Positions 1-5,393 of a stretch of 6,696 nucleotides of DNA are shown here, one piece after another. Within the stretch, counting starts at the first letter, position 1. The number at the start of each line of letters is the position of its first letter. Both the position numbers and the translations under genes were made by a program. The DNA is from Saprospiraceae bacterium. Lineage in GTDB: Bacteria > Bacteroidota > Bacteroidia > Chitinophagales > Saprospiraceae. The stretch spans positions 1-6,696 of the forward strand of contig JALVEG010000617.1 of the NCBI GenBank assembly GCA_027031145.1. The letters are read 5' to 3'. The notes under the pieces are model-generated. The model saw only the letters and a program-made list of their open reading frames with translations, was not told the origin of the DNA and did not search any database.

Positions 1-725
1 TCATGCTCGTTTATCTGCCAAATATGAATATGATGAATGTTTTTTACTCCTGATATATTATGAATGTCTTTTGCTATTTCATTTATATCTAAGTTGTCGG
101 GCGTAAACTGCATTATTATTTTTAATGATGATAAGAAAATATGCCAACTCAAATAAATCAGATAAATAGCGATTAATATTGAGAAAACAGGATCTATCCA
201 GTATATATGAAAGTATTTCATAAGAATTCCTCCGATCAAAACAGCTATCGAGGTCATCATATCTCCGAAAAGGTGCAGATAAGCCGATTTCATATTCATA
301 TTGCCCTCAGCATCTTTTTTGATAAAAAGTACACTTAATCCATTGACCAAAATACTGCCTAAAGCCAACCAAATAACCAAATTACCTGAAATCTCAACAG
401 GATTAATCAGGCGCTCTACTGCTTCGTAAAGGATGAAAAATGCTAAAACTATCAAAGTTGCAGAATTTAAAAATGCTGCTATGATCTCGCTTCTTTTAAA
501 TCCGAATGTATGCTTTTCTGTTGCATCCCTCTTTGATAATTTATTTGCTACATAAGATATAATCAGAGAGAGTACATCCGAAAAATTATGAATAGCATCT
601 GAAATCAAAGATATACTTCCTGATATTATTCCTCCGATCAGCTCAGCTAAACTAATACCGGCATTTAATAAGATGGTGAAAAACAAATTTCTTCCTTCTA
701 CTTCATGATGATGTTGGTGTCCCAT
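1..725 (-). CDS. Cation diffusion facilitator (CDF, CzcD/ZitB-like) metal efflux transporter, 3' end outside window
   Basis: Inner-membrane antiporter expected to export Zn2+ or a similar divalent metal in exchange for protons. The frame is open from the ATG at 725 to the window edge (241 codons, no stop), so the C-terminus is missing. The N-terminus carries a short histidine cluster (residues 3-7). Hydrophobic segments lie near residues 14-38, 40-60, 80-103, 113-135, 148-170 and 177-200. The transport-site motifs are visible: DAIHNFSD in segment 2 (D43, H46, D50) and HLFGD in segment 5 (H151, D155), giving the HxxxD/HxxxD arrangement of zinc-transporting CDFs. After segment 6 the cytoplasmic domain begins, with the family's HxHxW signature at 232-236. 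The start lies only 2 bases after the stop of the thioredoxin-like gene, so it should be translated from the same message. The family is clear; which metal it carries cannot be read from the sequence. Confidence 0.93.
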   Translation of the reverse strand, partial: MGHQHHHEVEGRNLFFTILLNAGISLAELIGGIISGSISLISDAIHNFSDVLSLIISYVANKLSKRDATEKHTFGFKRSEIIAAFLNSATLIVLAFFILYEAVERLINPVEISGNLVIWLALGSILVNGLSVLFIKKDAEGNMNMKSAYLHLFGDMMTSIAVLIGGILMKYFHIYWIDPVFSILIAIYLIYLSWHIFLSSLKIIMQFTPDNLDINEIAKDIHNISGVKNIHHIHIWQINEH

Positions 726-727
726 TA

Positions 728-973
728 TTATTTAATTAAATTTTTTATAATTTTATCGTCTGCCGGTTTATATCCTCTTGCCACTATTTTTCCATTTATT
801 ATCACTGTCGGCAATATCCATGTTTTATATTTTTGCATTTCTTTCAAGTCATTTATTATGAATATATCGGCTTCAATTTTTTGTTGTTTCAAATATTCCC
901 GGATTTTGAAAACTATTTTTTTTGATTTTCTGCAGTTCTTTCCCGGGGATAATATTTCAATTCTGTTTCTCAT
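728..973 (-). CDS. Small thioredoxin-fold protein (thioredoxin_3/MTH895-like) with a single cysteine
   Basis: An 81-residue protein about the length of the small archaeal/bacterial thioredoxin-like family, which usually has the pattern GxGCxxC after the first strand. Visible here: strand 1 (residues 4-8), the active-site region SPGKNC (9-14), helix 1 (about 15-31), strand 2 (34-40), the cis-proline strand ILPTVIING (53-61, cis-Pro at 55) and a C-terminal helix (70-80) with the family's xGxxP turn before it. Only one cysteine (C14) is present. Aligned by eye to the family, it takes the place of the second cysteine, and the nucleophilic first one is missing, apparently with a one-residue deletion. 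A C-x-x-S reading (C14 to S17) is also possible. A normal dithiol reductase role is therefore unlikely; a monothiol, persulfide-carrying or metal-handling role is conceivable. The start is 4 bases after the porin stop and the stop is 2 bases before the CDF start. Confidence 0.82.
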   Translation of the reverse strand: MRNRIEILSPGKNCRKSKKIVFKIREYLKQQKIEADIFIINDLKEMQKYKTWILPTVIINGKIVARGYKPADDKIIKNLIK

Positions 974-977
974 ACAT

Positions 978-1973
978 TTAATTAAAGAAAAATTGTAATT
1001 GGATACTGGTTATATAATTATCAATAGCTCCATCTATTATTTGAAAATAATTATCCCAAAACAATTTGATTTTATTTTTCTTTATCAAATAGTTGTATCC
1101 CAATCTATAATAGGTAGTATTTTCTTTTGCATATGTTCTTTTATAATCTTCAACAGACAGAACTATTTGTGACTTTTTAATATTAATTGATGACAAAATA
1201 TAATAACCTTCCGCTTTTTTGCCTTCAAAATCAGCATTTAAAAACTCGGCTTGCATTTCCCAGGACTTCGTTTTGAACATCATAAAAAAATTATGCCTTA
1301 TATCTTTGCCTGTATAAAAAACAGAATCGGGTAAAACCTTTTTTATCTGCAGATTCTGTGCATACCTGTACATTAAAGAGAAACCTAATTGAAATTTATT
1401 TTTCTCAAGAGGGATGTTAAAGGTTGTTTTGTGTGATACCATAAACCCTTTATTATTAAAACGATATTCATTTATCCCATATCCGTTGAATAACCCCAAA
1501 TGAGTTGCCAGTAAATTGTCCTTTGAATGAAAATTGACCTGCGCTCCGATATCCCTAATCCCAAGTGAACCATCCGTATGTAGTGCATTGACAACTTTTG
1601 CCCTTTCAAGCGCAGGAATAAGATAATCCGGTTGTGTCCATTGCAAACTATAAGCAGGGACAAACTGTCCGATATCTAAAGAAAAAAGTCCTGTTTTATA
1701 ATTGACTTTAGCATCTTGCAAAAAGAATCTTTCCTGCATCCAACTTGAAAACAAAACCTGAACTTTATATGACCAATGTTGCGAAAATTCATCGGGGGAT
1801 TTTATCCAGAATTTTAACCGCCTTACCATAGCAGAAGTATTATCCATAAGATTTGTAGAGGCTCTTAATTGAGTATAGCCATTCCACTTTACTTTTCCAC
1901 TGGTTTTACTTCCTTGAGAATAACCGTAGATTCCAGATAATAATATTAAGATTAAAAGTGTATTTCTCATCAT
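978..1973 (-). CDS. Outer-membrane porin of the OprO/OprP (phosphate-selective porin) type
   Basis: Predicted outer-membrane beta-barrel channel for small, probably anionic, solutes. The first 19 or so residues form a signal peptide (MMRN, then a Leu/Ile stretch), likely cut before Q20. The mature part alternates polar and hydrophobic residues as barrel strands do. Family-like landmarks appear in order: VRRLKFWIK followed by WSYKVQVLF (50-75), DAKVNYKTG and LDIGQFVPAYSLQW (87-112), GIRDIGAQVNF (138-148), and GLFNGYGIN (160-168). The C-terminus ends in FFFN after an alternating strand, which fits barrel-assembly signals. At 331 residues it is shorter than the roughly 380-450 I expect for this family, so it may have fewer or shorter loops. 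Two ATGs (1973, 1970) are adjacent; the choice makes no difference to export. It starts 7 bases after the TauE stop and is followed 4 bases later by the thioredoxin-like gene. Substrate selectivity is inferred from context only. Confidence 0.83.
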   Translation of the reverse strand: MMRNTLLILILLSGIYGYSQGSKTSGKVKWNGYTQLRASTNLMDNTSAMVRRLKFWIKSPDEFSQHWSYKVQVLFSSWMQERFFLQDAKVNYKTGLFSLDIGQFVPAYSLQWTQPDYLIPALERAKVVNALHTDGSLGIRDIGAQVNFHSKDNLLATHLGLFNGYGINEYRFNNKGFMVSHKTTFNIPLEKNKFQLGFSLMYRYAQNLQIKKVLPDSVFYTGKDIRHNFFMMFKTKSWEMQAEFLNADFEGKKAEGYYILSSINIKKSQIVLSVEDYKRTYAKENTTYYRLGYNYLIKKNKIKLFWDNYFQIIDGAIDNYITSIQLQFFFN

Positions 1974-1980
1974 TATTAAT

Positions 1981-2742
1981 TTAAGAGATAATATTTGTAA
2001 TAGCTCCCCACGAAAATTTTATAGCTATAATAATCAACACTGCTGCATATATTTTTTTTACCATTTTCGGCTTGGCTTTTTGACTCATAAATCTTGCTCC
2101 GAATTGAGATCCGATTATGACCGCAATTACCAAAATTATAGTCAATGGCCAATTCATATCACCGTCAGCCACATGCCCCAAATACCCTGAAAATGATGAG
2201 AAAGTTACGATAAATGCAGTTGTGGCGGCAGCCTCTTTGGTTTTGTAACCGAGCGCCATCAAAACCGGAGCGAATACAAATCCACCCCCAATTCCAAGCA
2301 GTCCACCTAAAAAGCCAATTGATAACCCTACGATTATTCCTATGATTATCCGCTTTTTCAATTCAGACTTGTGTTCAGGTTCTTTTTTATTTGCCTGCAT
2401 CATCATCCGTATAGCTGCAAATAATACCGCAACAGCAAATATCAGTTTCAAATCGCTTTGATTCACATATTTTGATGTGATGGCGCCGATCGGGGAAGCT
2501 ACTAATGCAGAAAGAGCCATAAAAATTCCACCTTTCCAATCGACTAATTTTTTCTTGTTGAATTGTATTAAAGCCAATGAAGTGTTTAACCCGTTTAACA
2601 ATAATCCCAAAGGCAAAGCAACTGTAACAAGATCATATCCCGCCCAATTTAAAACGGGTACGTAAACCATTCCGCCACCCAAACCAAGCATCGCGAATAA
2701 AAATGAAGCTGCGAGAATTATTATACCTATTATTATGTTCAT
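1981..2742 (-). CDS. TauE/SafE family inner-membrane exporter (sulfite/organosulfonate exporter type)
   Basis: A 253-residue integral membrane protein of normal family length with about eight hydrophobic segments (roughly 2-31, 37-58, 70-90, 97-115, 131-163, 170-191, 197-217, 229-247). The internal duplication typical of TauE/SafE is plain: GLGGGMVYVPVL at 20-31 and GIGGGFVFAPVL at 150-161, each at the end of the first helix of its half. A charged cytoplasmic linker (116-131) separates the halves. Family members export sulfite, sulfoacetate or related anions, or thiosulfate; which one applies here is not visible. Its ATG overlaps the TGA of the upstream rhodanese gene by 4 bases (ATGA), a sign of translational coupling. 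A sulfurtransferase joined to a TauE-type exporter is a recurrent pairing in sulfur-detoxification operons, which supports a sulfur anion as substrate. Confidence 0.92.
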   Translation of the reverse strand: MNIIIGIIILAASFLFAMLGLGGGMVYVPVLNWAGYDLVTVALPLGLLLNGLNTSLALIQFNKKKLVDWKGGIFMALSALVASPIGAITSKYVNQSDLKLIFAVAVLFAAIRMMMQANKKEPEHKSELKKRIIIGIIVGLSIGFLGGLLGIGGGFVFAPVLMALGYKTKEAAATTAFIVTFSSFSGYLGHVADGDMNWPLTIILVIAVIIGSQFGARFMSQKAKPKMVKKIYAAVLIIIAIKFSWGAITNIIS

Positions 2743-3134
2743 TTCATTTTCAATTTTTGGATTTGTTTATAAATTTTTCCGGGTTTCAGTACCGCTCCTA
2801 TATCTTCATTTGATGCAGAAATCCATTTAACATTCTCAAACCCTTTGGATATTAAATAAATATAAGCCCATGCAGCTCGTGTTTTGGACGAACAAAATGT
2901 TCCTATAAGTTTGTCCTTGGGCAGTTCATCAATAATTTCCGGCAATTGTTCAATTGGTGTTTCAACAACTTTAATTCCGAACAGATCAAAATTGAACCTC
3001 AAAGCATCGCATTCTTCTTTTGATCTTGTGTCAAGGAAAATGGCATCTTTTTTCTCTAAAAAACTGTCAATATTAATAACATGTTTTCCCTGACCGGTAA
3101 AGTCTAAACTCATTTTTTTAAGTGCTTCTTCCAT
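2739..3134 (-). CDS. Single-domain rhodanese-like sulfurtransferase
   Basis: A 131-residue cytoplasmic protein (no signal peptide) made of one rhodanese domain with a short N-terminal lead of about 17 residues. Visible signatures: the strand AIFLDTRSKEE (31-41), which is the family's D-x-R-x-x-x-E motif, and the active-site loop CSSKTR (81-86), with catalytic Cys81 and Arg86 in the C-x4-R form that holds a persulfide. After it come a helix (about 87-98) and the strand NVKWIS (101-106). Such proteins pass sulfane sulfur between thiosulfate or persulfide donors and thiol or sulfite acceptors. It is the first gene of the compact five-gene block and overlaps the TauE exporter by 4 bases, so the sulfur species it makes or consumes may be what the exporter moves. 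I see no convincing -33/-7 promoter in the spacer just upstream; it may depend on readthrough from the arsR promoter. Confidence 0.92.
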   Translation of the reverse strand: MEEALKKMSLDFTGQGKHVINIDSFLEKKDAIFLDTRSKEECDALRFNFDLFGIKVVETPIEQLPEIIDELPKDKLIGTFCSSKTRAAWAYIYLISKGFENVKWISASNEDIGAVLKPGKIYKQIQKLKMK

Positions 3135-3188
3135 TTTAATTCATTTTTATATTATAAAATCGAATATTCAATCACTTTGAAAAGTCTA

Positions 3189-3254
3189 TATTTTAATTTT
3201 TAGTTACTTTTTGCCCCAACCCTAAAGGGAGAAGCAACTAAAAATTAAAATATT
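3189..3254. repeat. Long inverted repeat, 18-base perfect arms, between flavoprotein and rhodanese genes
   Basis: The left arm ATATTTTAATTTTTAGTT (3189-3206) is matched exactly by its reverse complement at 3237-3254. Between them is a 30-base centre containing a small CCC-TAAA-GGG hairpin (3221-3230). If transcribed in the direction of the genes (minus), the arms extend through a G-U pair (3236/3207) and three further pairs to about 22 continuous base pairs. In the plus direction the same position would be an A-C mismatch. There is no GC-rich stem followed by a T run, so it does not look like a classic terminator. It could be an mRNA processing or stabilising hairpin, an attenuator, or a short dispersed palindromic repeat. 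I have the impression that similar CCCTAAAGGG-centred palindromes recur in Bacteroidota intergenic regions, but that is recollection only. Confidence 0.85.
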
Positions 3255-3332
3255 ATTAGATAAAATAATACATATTTTGTCAATTCATCCATTTTGCTTT
3301 TCAAAATAGTTATATTATTCTTTTTCAAAATT

Positions 3333-3881
3333 TTAATGTTTATAAACAATTTCATACAATTCCAATAATCTTTTTCCCGTATTATGAGCATCTCTGATAG
3401 CTAAAGGATCATTTTCCAGCCCTCCCATTTCAGTAAAAGTATATCCCAATGCTCCGCTTCCTCCCAATATCATTTTGTGTCTGAGTATAAATGCATGCAG
3501 TGTATTTATCGTACTTTCAATGTAGCGCCTGCCGGTTATAACATAACCACCGATTTTATTTTTGAATTTTCCTTTCATCCACCATGTACGTTCCATAAGC
3601 ATTTTTAGTTCGGAGCTTACATCTGAAAATTGGGTTGGTGAACCGAAAATAATTATCTCTGCCCACATCATATCCTTCAGAACTTGTTGAAGATCATCCT
3701 CGACAATGCAATAACCAAGAGTTTTGCAATCCCTTGTAGCACAACAACCCGAAAATTGTAAATCTCCTAAATACACTTTTTTAATTTCTGCTTCAGAGGG
3801 GAATTCTGAAATAGCGGCATCCAACATTTGGGCTGTATTTCCATTTTTTCTGGGACTTCCGTAAATAGCAAGTACTTTCAT
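3333..3881 (-). CDS. Flavodoxin-fold NAD(P)H-dependent oxidoreductase with an Isf-like cysteine cluster
   Basis: A 182-residue cytoplasmic flavoprotein of the NADPH-dependent FMN reductase/iron-sulfur flavoprotein group. FMN phosphate would bind the N-terminal loop GSPRKNGNT (8-16) after strand MKVLAIY, and the isoalloxazine ring would contact FGSPTQFSDVSSELK (79-93). Between them is the region where iron-sulfur flavoproteins carry C-x2-C-x2-C-x(4-7)-C. Here the cysteines are C46, C47, C52 and C58, followed by the usual acidic EDD. Four cysteines are kept but the spacing is altered, so a 4Fe-4S cluster is possible but not assured. The gene starts 47 bases after the arsR stop with no terminator between, so it is probably in the regulator's operon. 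Substrate unknown: electron transfer to a quinone, a metal/oxyanion or a disulfide are all possible. ATG at 3881 is the natural start because the FMN loop follows at once. Confidence 0.87.
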   Translation of the reverse strand: MKVLAIYGSPRKNGNTAQMLDAAISEFPSEAEIKKVYLGDLQFSGCCATRDCKTLGYCIVEDDLQQVLKDMMWAEIIIFGSPTQFSDVSSELKMLMERTWWMKGKFKNKIGGYVITGRRYIESTINTLHAFILRHKMILGGSGALGYTFTEMGGLENDPLAIRDAHNTGKRLLELYEIVYKH

Positions 3882-3928
3882 TTTTACATAGTTTATCGTA
3901 GATTAGCGATATGATTTTTAAATTTTTT

Positions 3929-4273
3929 TTATATTGAACAGGAATTTTCATTAAAATCAATATCAAAAAGATCACAGAACAAGGATTTAGCTTCTTCCCA
4001 ATTATCAATATCGATACAATATTTTATTTTTGGTAGCTCCAGTTCACCTTTTATAAGTCCTGCATTTCTCAATTCTTTAAGATGTTGGGAGATTGTTGAT
4101 TGAGCGAGGGGTATCGATTCCATTAAAATACTGGTATGGCAAGAATTATTTTCGTTCAAATATTTAAGTATTTTAATTCTAACTGGATGGCTAAGAGCCT
4201 TTGCATAAGCAGATAATTTTTCTGTTCCGCTTTTATATTCAATGATTTTATTTGTTCGCTTCATTTTATTCAT
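3929..4273 (-). CDS. ArsR/SmtB-family winged-helix transcriptional repressor
   Basis: A 114-residue DNA-binding repressor. The domain order is clear: helix 1 (about 17-28, EKLSAYAKALSHP), helix 2 VRIKILKYL (31-39), helix 3 (46-53), the recognition helix AQSTISQHLKELRNAGLI (57-74), the beta wing GELELPKIKYCID (76-88) and a C-terminal helix (92-103). Cysteines lie at 45, 86, 100 and 112. C45 falls where the first cysteine of the ArsR alpha-3 metal motif sits, but the second is absent (C-H-T). From memory, many Bacteroidota relatives have C-x-C here and two cysteines around residue 86, so this looks like a reduced or changed sensor. C45 with C100 on the last helix could form a thiol or persulfide switch as in SqrR/BigR-type members, although the positions differ. 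A second in-frame ATG at 4264 could also serve as start; 4273 leaves about 18 bases after the predicted transcription start. It likely represses itself and the genes downstream. Confidence 0.92.
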   Translation of the reverse strand: MNKMKRTNKIIEYKSGTEKLSAYAKALSHPVRIKILKYLNENNSCHTSILMESIPLAQSTISQHLKELRNAGLIKGELELPKIKYCIDIDNWEEAKSLFCDLFDIDFNENSCSI

Positions 4274-4289
4274 TTAATAAATTCAATTA

Positions 4290-4309
4290 GTATATCGCAA
4301 ATATACGAT
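4290..4309. promoter_or_regulatory. Candidate ArsR operator (palindrome over the -7 box)
   Basis: The sequence GTATAT-CGCAA-ATATAC (4290-4306) is a perfect 6-base inverted repeat with a 5-base centre. An overlapping ATCG...CGAT pair (4294-4297 and 4306-4309) gives a second dyad. This AT-rich dyad is of the size and type that ArsR/SmtB dimers bind. It covers the -7 box of the arsR promoter, so binding would block transcription. The assignment is inferred from position and symmetry. Confidence 0.6.
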
Positions 4310-4328
4310 GCTTTATTAATAAACCAAA
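4298..4328 (-). promoter_or_regulatory. Bacteroidota-type promoter of arsR (TTTG-N19-TATATTTG)
   Basis: Read on the minus strand, TTTG (4328-4325) is followed after exactly 19 bases by TATATTTG (4305-4298). This matches the Bacteroidota primary-sigma consensus TTTG/N19-21/TAnnTTTG at all defined positions. Transcription should begin near 4291, leaving a leader of about 18 bases before the arsR ATG at 4273. It is the best promoter in the window and probably drives arsR and the flavoprotein gene, possibly the rest of the minus-strand block. Confidence 0.75.
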
Positions 4329-4367
4329 TATTATTTTAAAAAAGATTAGATATTTGTCAAGGGGCGG

Positions 4368-4407
4368 ACAATTGTTTTGGTAAATTGAGGTTATTTACAA
4401 TTGTTTT
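4368..4407. repeat. Two direct copies of ACAATTGTTTT upstream of the arsR promoter
   Basis: The 11-base sequence ACAATTGTTTT occurs at 4368-4378 and again at 4397-4407, 29 bases apart start to start. Each copy contains the perfect palindrome ACAATTGT. The pair lies 40-80 bases upstream of the arsR -33 box. It could be a tandem binding site for another regulator, but short AT-rich repeats also arise by chance. Confidence 0.4.
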
Positions 4408-4409
4408 TT

Positions 4410-4434
4410 AATGTCTTTGACAAAGTTTGACATT
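4410..4434. repeat. 25-base dyad AATGTC-N13-GACATT
   Basis: AATGTC (4410-4415) and GACATT (4429-4434) form exact inverted arms. Between and overlapping them is the odd-centred palindrome CTTTGACAAAG (4415-4425). It lies roughly 80-110 bases upstream of the arsR -33 box and about 95 bases past the end of the UPF0173 gene. It might be a protein-binding site or a weak hairpin; no function can be assigned. Confidence 0.4.
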
Positions 4435-4526
4435 GTGCGAACGTAATCTTTTAATCCGATATGAATAAAAGGGTTGCATTTTTTGCTAATAAATCCTTTT
4501 TTAAGCCATATTAATTTATTCTCCCC

Positions 4527-5210
4527 CTACATCTCCAAACTCTCCCCAATCTCCATAAAGATAACCTTCTTTCCTGCTTCTTTAAATGCTTTTTTTACCA
4601 CCTCTTTATCTACAACTATATAACCGAATGTATCATAATGATATGCAATAACAGTGTCACATTCGAGATAATCACTGGCTTTAATGGCATCTTTATAATC
4701 CATAGTGAAATTGTCTCCAATCGGTAAAACACAGAAATCCAGTTTTGGAGTTGTTTTTGGTATTATCTTCATATCTTCGGTAAGAGCAGTATCTCCTGCT
4801 ACATAAAAGCATTTATTGTCATCCCATACTACAAACCCTCCGGGATTGCCTCCGTAAGAACCATCAGGCATACTGGATGAATGAATAGCGTTTACATATT
4901 TGACTGTTCCAAATTCAAATTTCCACTTGCCTCCGTGATTCATAGGATGTCCTACTACTCCTTTGGGAGCAAACCAGTTTACCACCTCAAAATTGGAAAT
5001 TATTTTGGCTCCTGTATTTTCGACAATAGGTTCTACATCTGCAACATGGTCTGCATGACCGTGTGTGAGTAAGATATAATCTGCTTTAAGTGATTTGATA
5101 TCAATGTTTTTTGCCAGCTCATTTCCGGTAATGAATGGATCGAAAATAATGTTTTTTCCTCCCATTTCAACGGAAAGAGATGCGTGTCCGAGATAAGTAA
5201 CTTTCATCAT
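4527..5210 (-). CDS. UPF0173-type metal-dependent hydrolase (metallo-beta-lactamase fold)
   Basis: A 227-residue cytoplasmic protein of the usual length for the UPF0173/YtkL-like family, which are metallo-beta-lactamase-fold hydrolases whose natural substrate is generally unknown. Metal ligands are visible in order: the core motif THGHADH (49-55: H50, H52, D54, H55), H110 in AIHSSS, D140 in AGDTALT and H191 in AYHYDTF, enough for a dinuclear zinc site. The N-terminal MKVTYLGHASLSVE and FDPFITGN segments are typical of this subfamily. Two adjacent ATGs (5210 and 5207) precede the first strand; 5210 is taken. It stands alone, transcribed away from the FMN reductase/lipB pair. I infer a house-cleaning or lactonase/amidase-like role and see no link to the arsR cluster. 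Confidence 0.92.
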   Translation of the reverse strand: MMKVTYLGHASLSVEMGGKNIIFDPFITGNELAKNIDIKSLKADYILLTHGHADHVADVEPIVENTGAKIISNFEVVNWFAPKGVVGHPMNHGGKWKFEFGTVKYVNAIHSSSMPDGSYGGNPGGFVVWDDNKCFYVAGDTALTEDMKIIPKTTPKLDFCVLPIGDNFTMDYKDAIKASDYLECDTVIAYHYDTFGYIVVDKEVVKKAFKEAGKKVIFMEIGESLEM

Positions 5211-5244
5211 TAATAGTTTTTGTTAAAGAAATAAAAATTGTAAA

Positions 5245-5292
5245 TACTCAGATAGAGTGTTTTTTTTCAGTCAAAATTATTCTATCTGTGTA
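5245..5292. repeat. Inverted repeat with 12-base arms in the divergent spacer
   Basis: CAGATAGA (5249-5256) is matched by TCTATCTG (5281-5288), and both arms extend three further pairs outward after one mismatch (5245-5256 with 5281-5292). The 24-base centre contains a T run and a sequence that on the minus strand reads TAATTTTG (5279-5272), a possible -7 box for the UPF0173 gene. It could be an operator for that gene or, as RNA, a 5' leader hairpin. Confidence 0.5.
5272..5279 (-). promoter_or_regulatory. Weak candidate -7 box for the UPF0173 gene
   Basis: TAATTTTG on the minus strand fits TAnnTTTG, about 60 bases before the ATG at 5210. No TTTG stands 19-21 bases further upstream (the region reads as an A-rich run), so this rests on the -7 match alone. 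Confidence 0.3.
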
Positions 5293-5393
5293 GTTACTTT
5301 TAATTAACCCGTGAATTTAATGAATTATCAACAAAATTGCAAATTTGTTGTTAGTTTACTGAATGATTTTAAAATAATTTAGAATTTGTCTGA

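Noticed and set aside
705..998. 97-codon plus-strand open frame
   Set aside because: It lies opposite the thioredoxin-like gene, whose protein has a recognisable fold. The plus-strand product is a hydrophobic, Phe/Ile-rich mirror of AT-rich DNA with no family features.
1472..1663. 63-codon minus-strand open frame inside the porin gene
   Set aside because: It overlaps the porin in another frame and has no domain signal; the porin frame carries clear family motifs.
2477..3093. Plus-strand frames of 62 and 69 codons opposite TauE and rhodanese
   Set aside because: Both are antisense to well-recognised genes and show no family features.
3247..3292. Very short minus-strand frame (15 codons, starting MDELTK) in the spacer before the rhodanese gene
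   Set aside because: It could be a leader peptide next to the inverted repeat, but its length, composition and lack of initiation context do not set it apart from chance.
3300..3332. Possible promoter for the rhodanese block just after the flavoprotein stop (TTTG then a TATTTTG-like box)
   Set aside because: The spacing is too short and the -7 box is one base short of TAnnTTTG, so it falls below what I would call in AT-rich DNA.
3793..4008. 71-codon minus-strand frame bridging arsR and the flavoprotein gene
   Set aside because: It overlaps both real genes out of frame and lacks any recognisable domain. I considered a frameshifted link between the two genes, but each has a complete own start and stop.
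4460..4500. Possible terminator hairpin after the UPF0173 gene (AAAAGG with CCTTTT arms)
   Set aside because: The arms are short and AT-rich with a spacer of about 20 bases, and no clean stem plus T run could be drawn.
4881..5072. 63-codon plus-strand frame opposite the UPF0173 gene
   Set aside because: Antisense shadow across the metal-binding region of a well-supported hydrolase.
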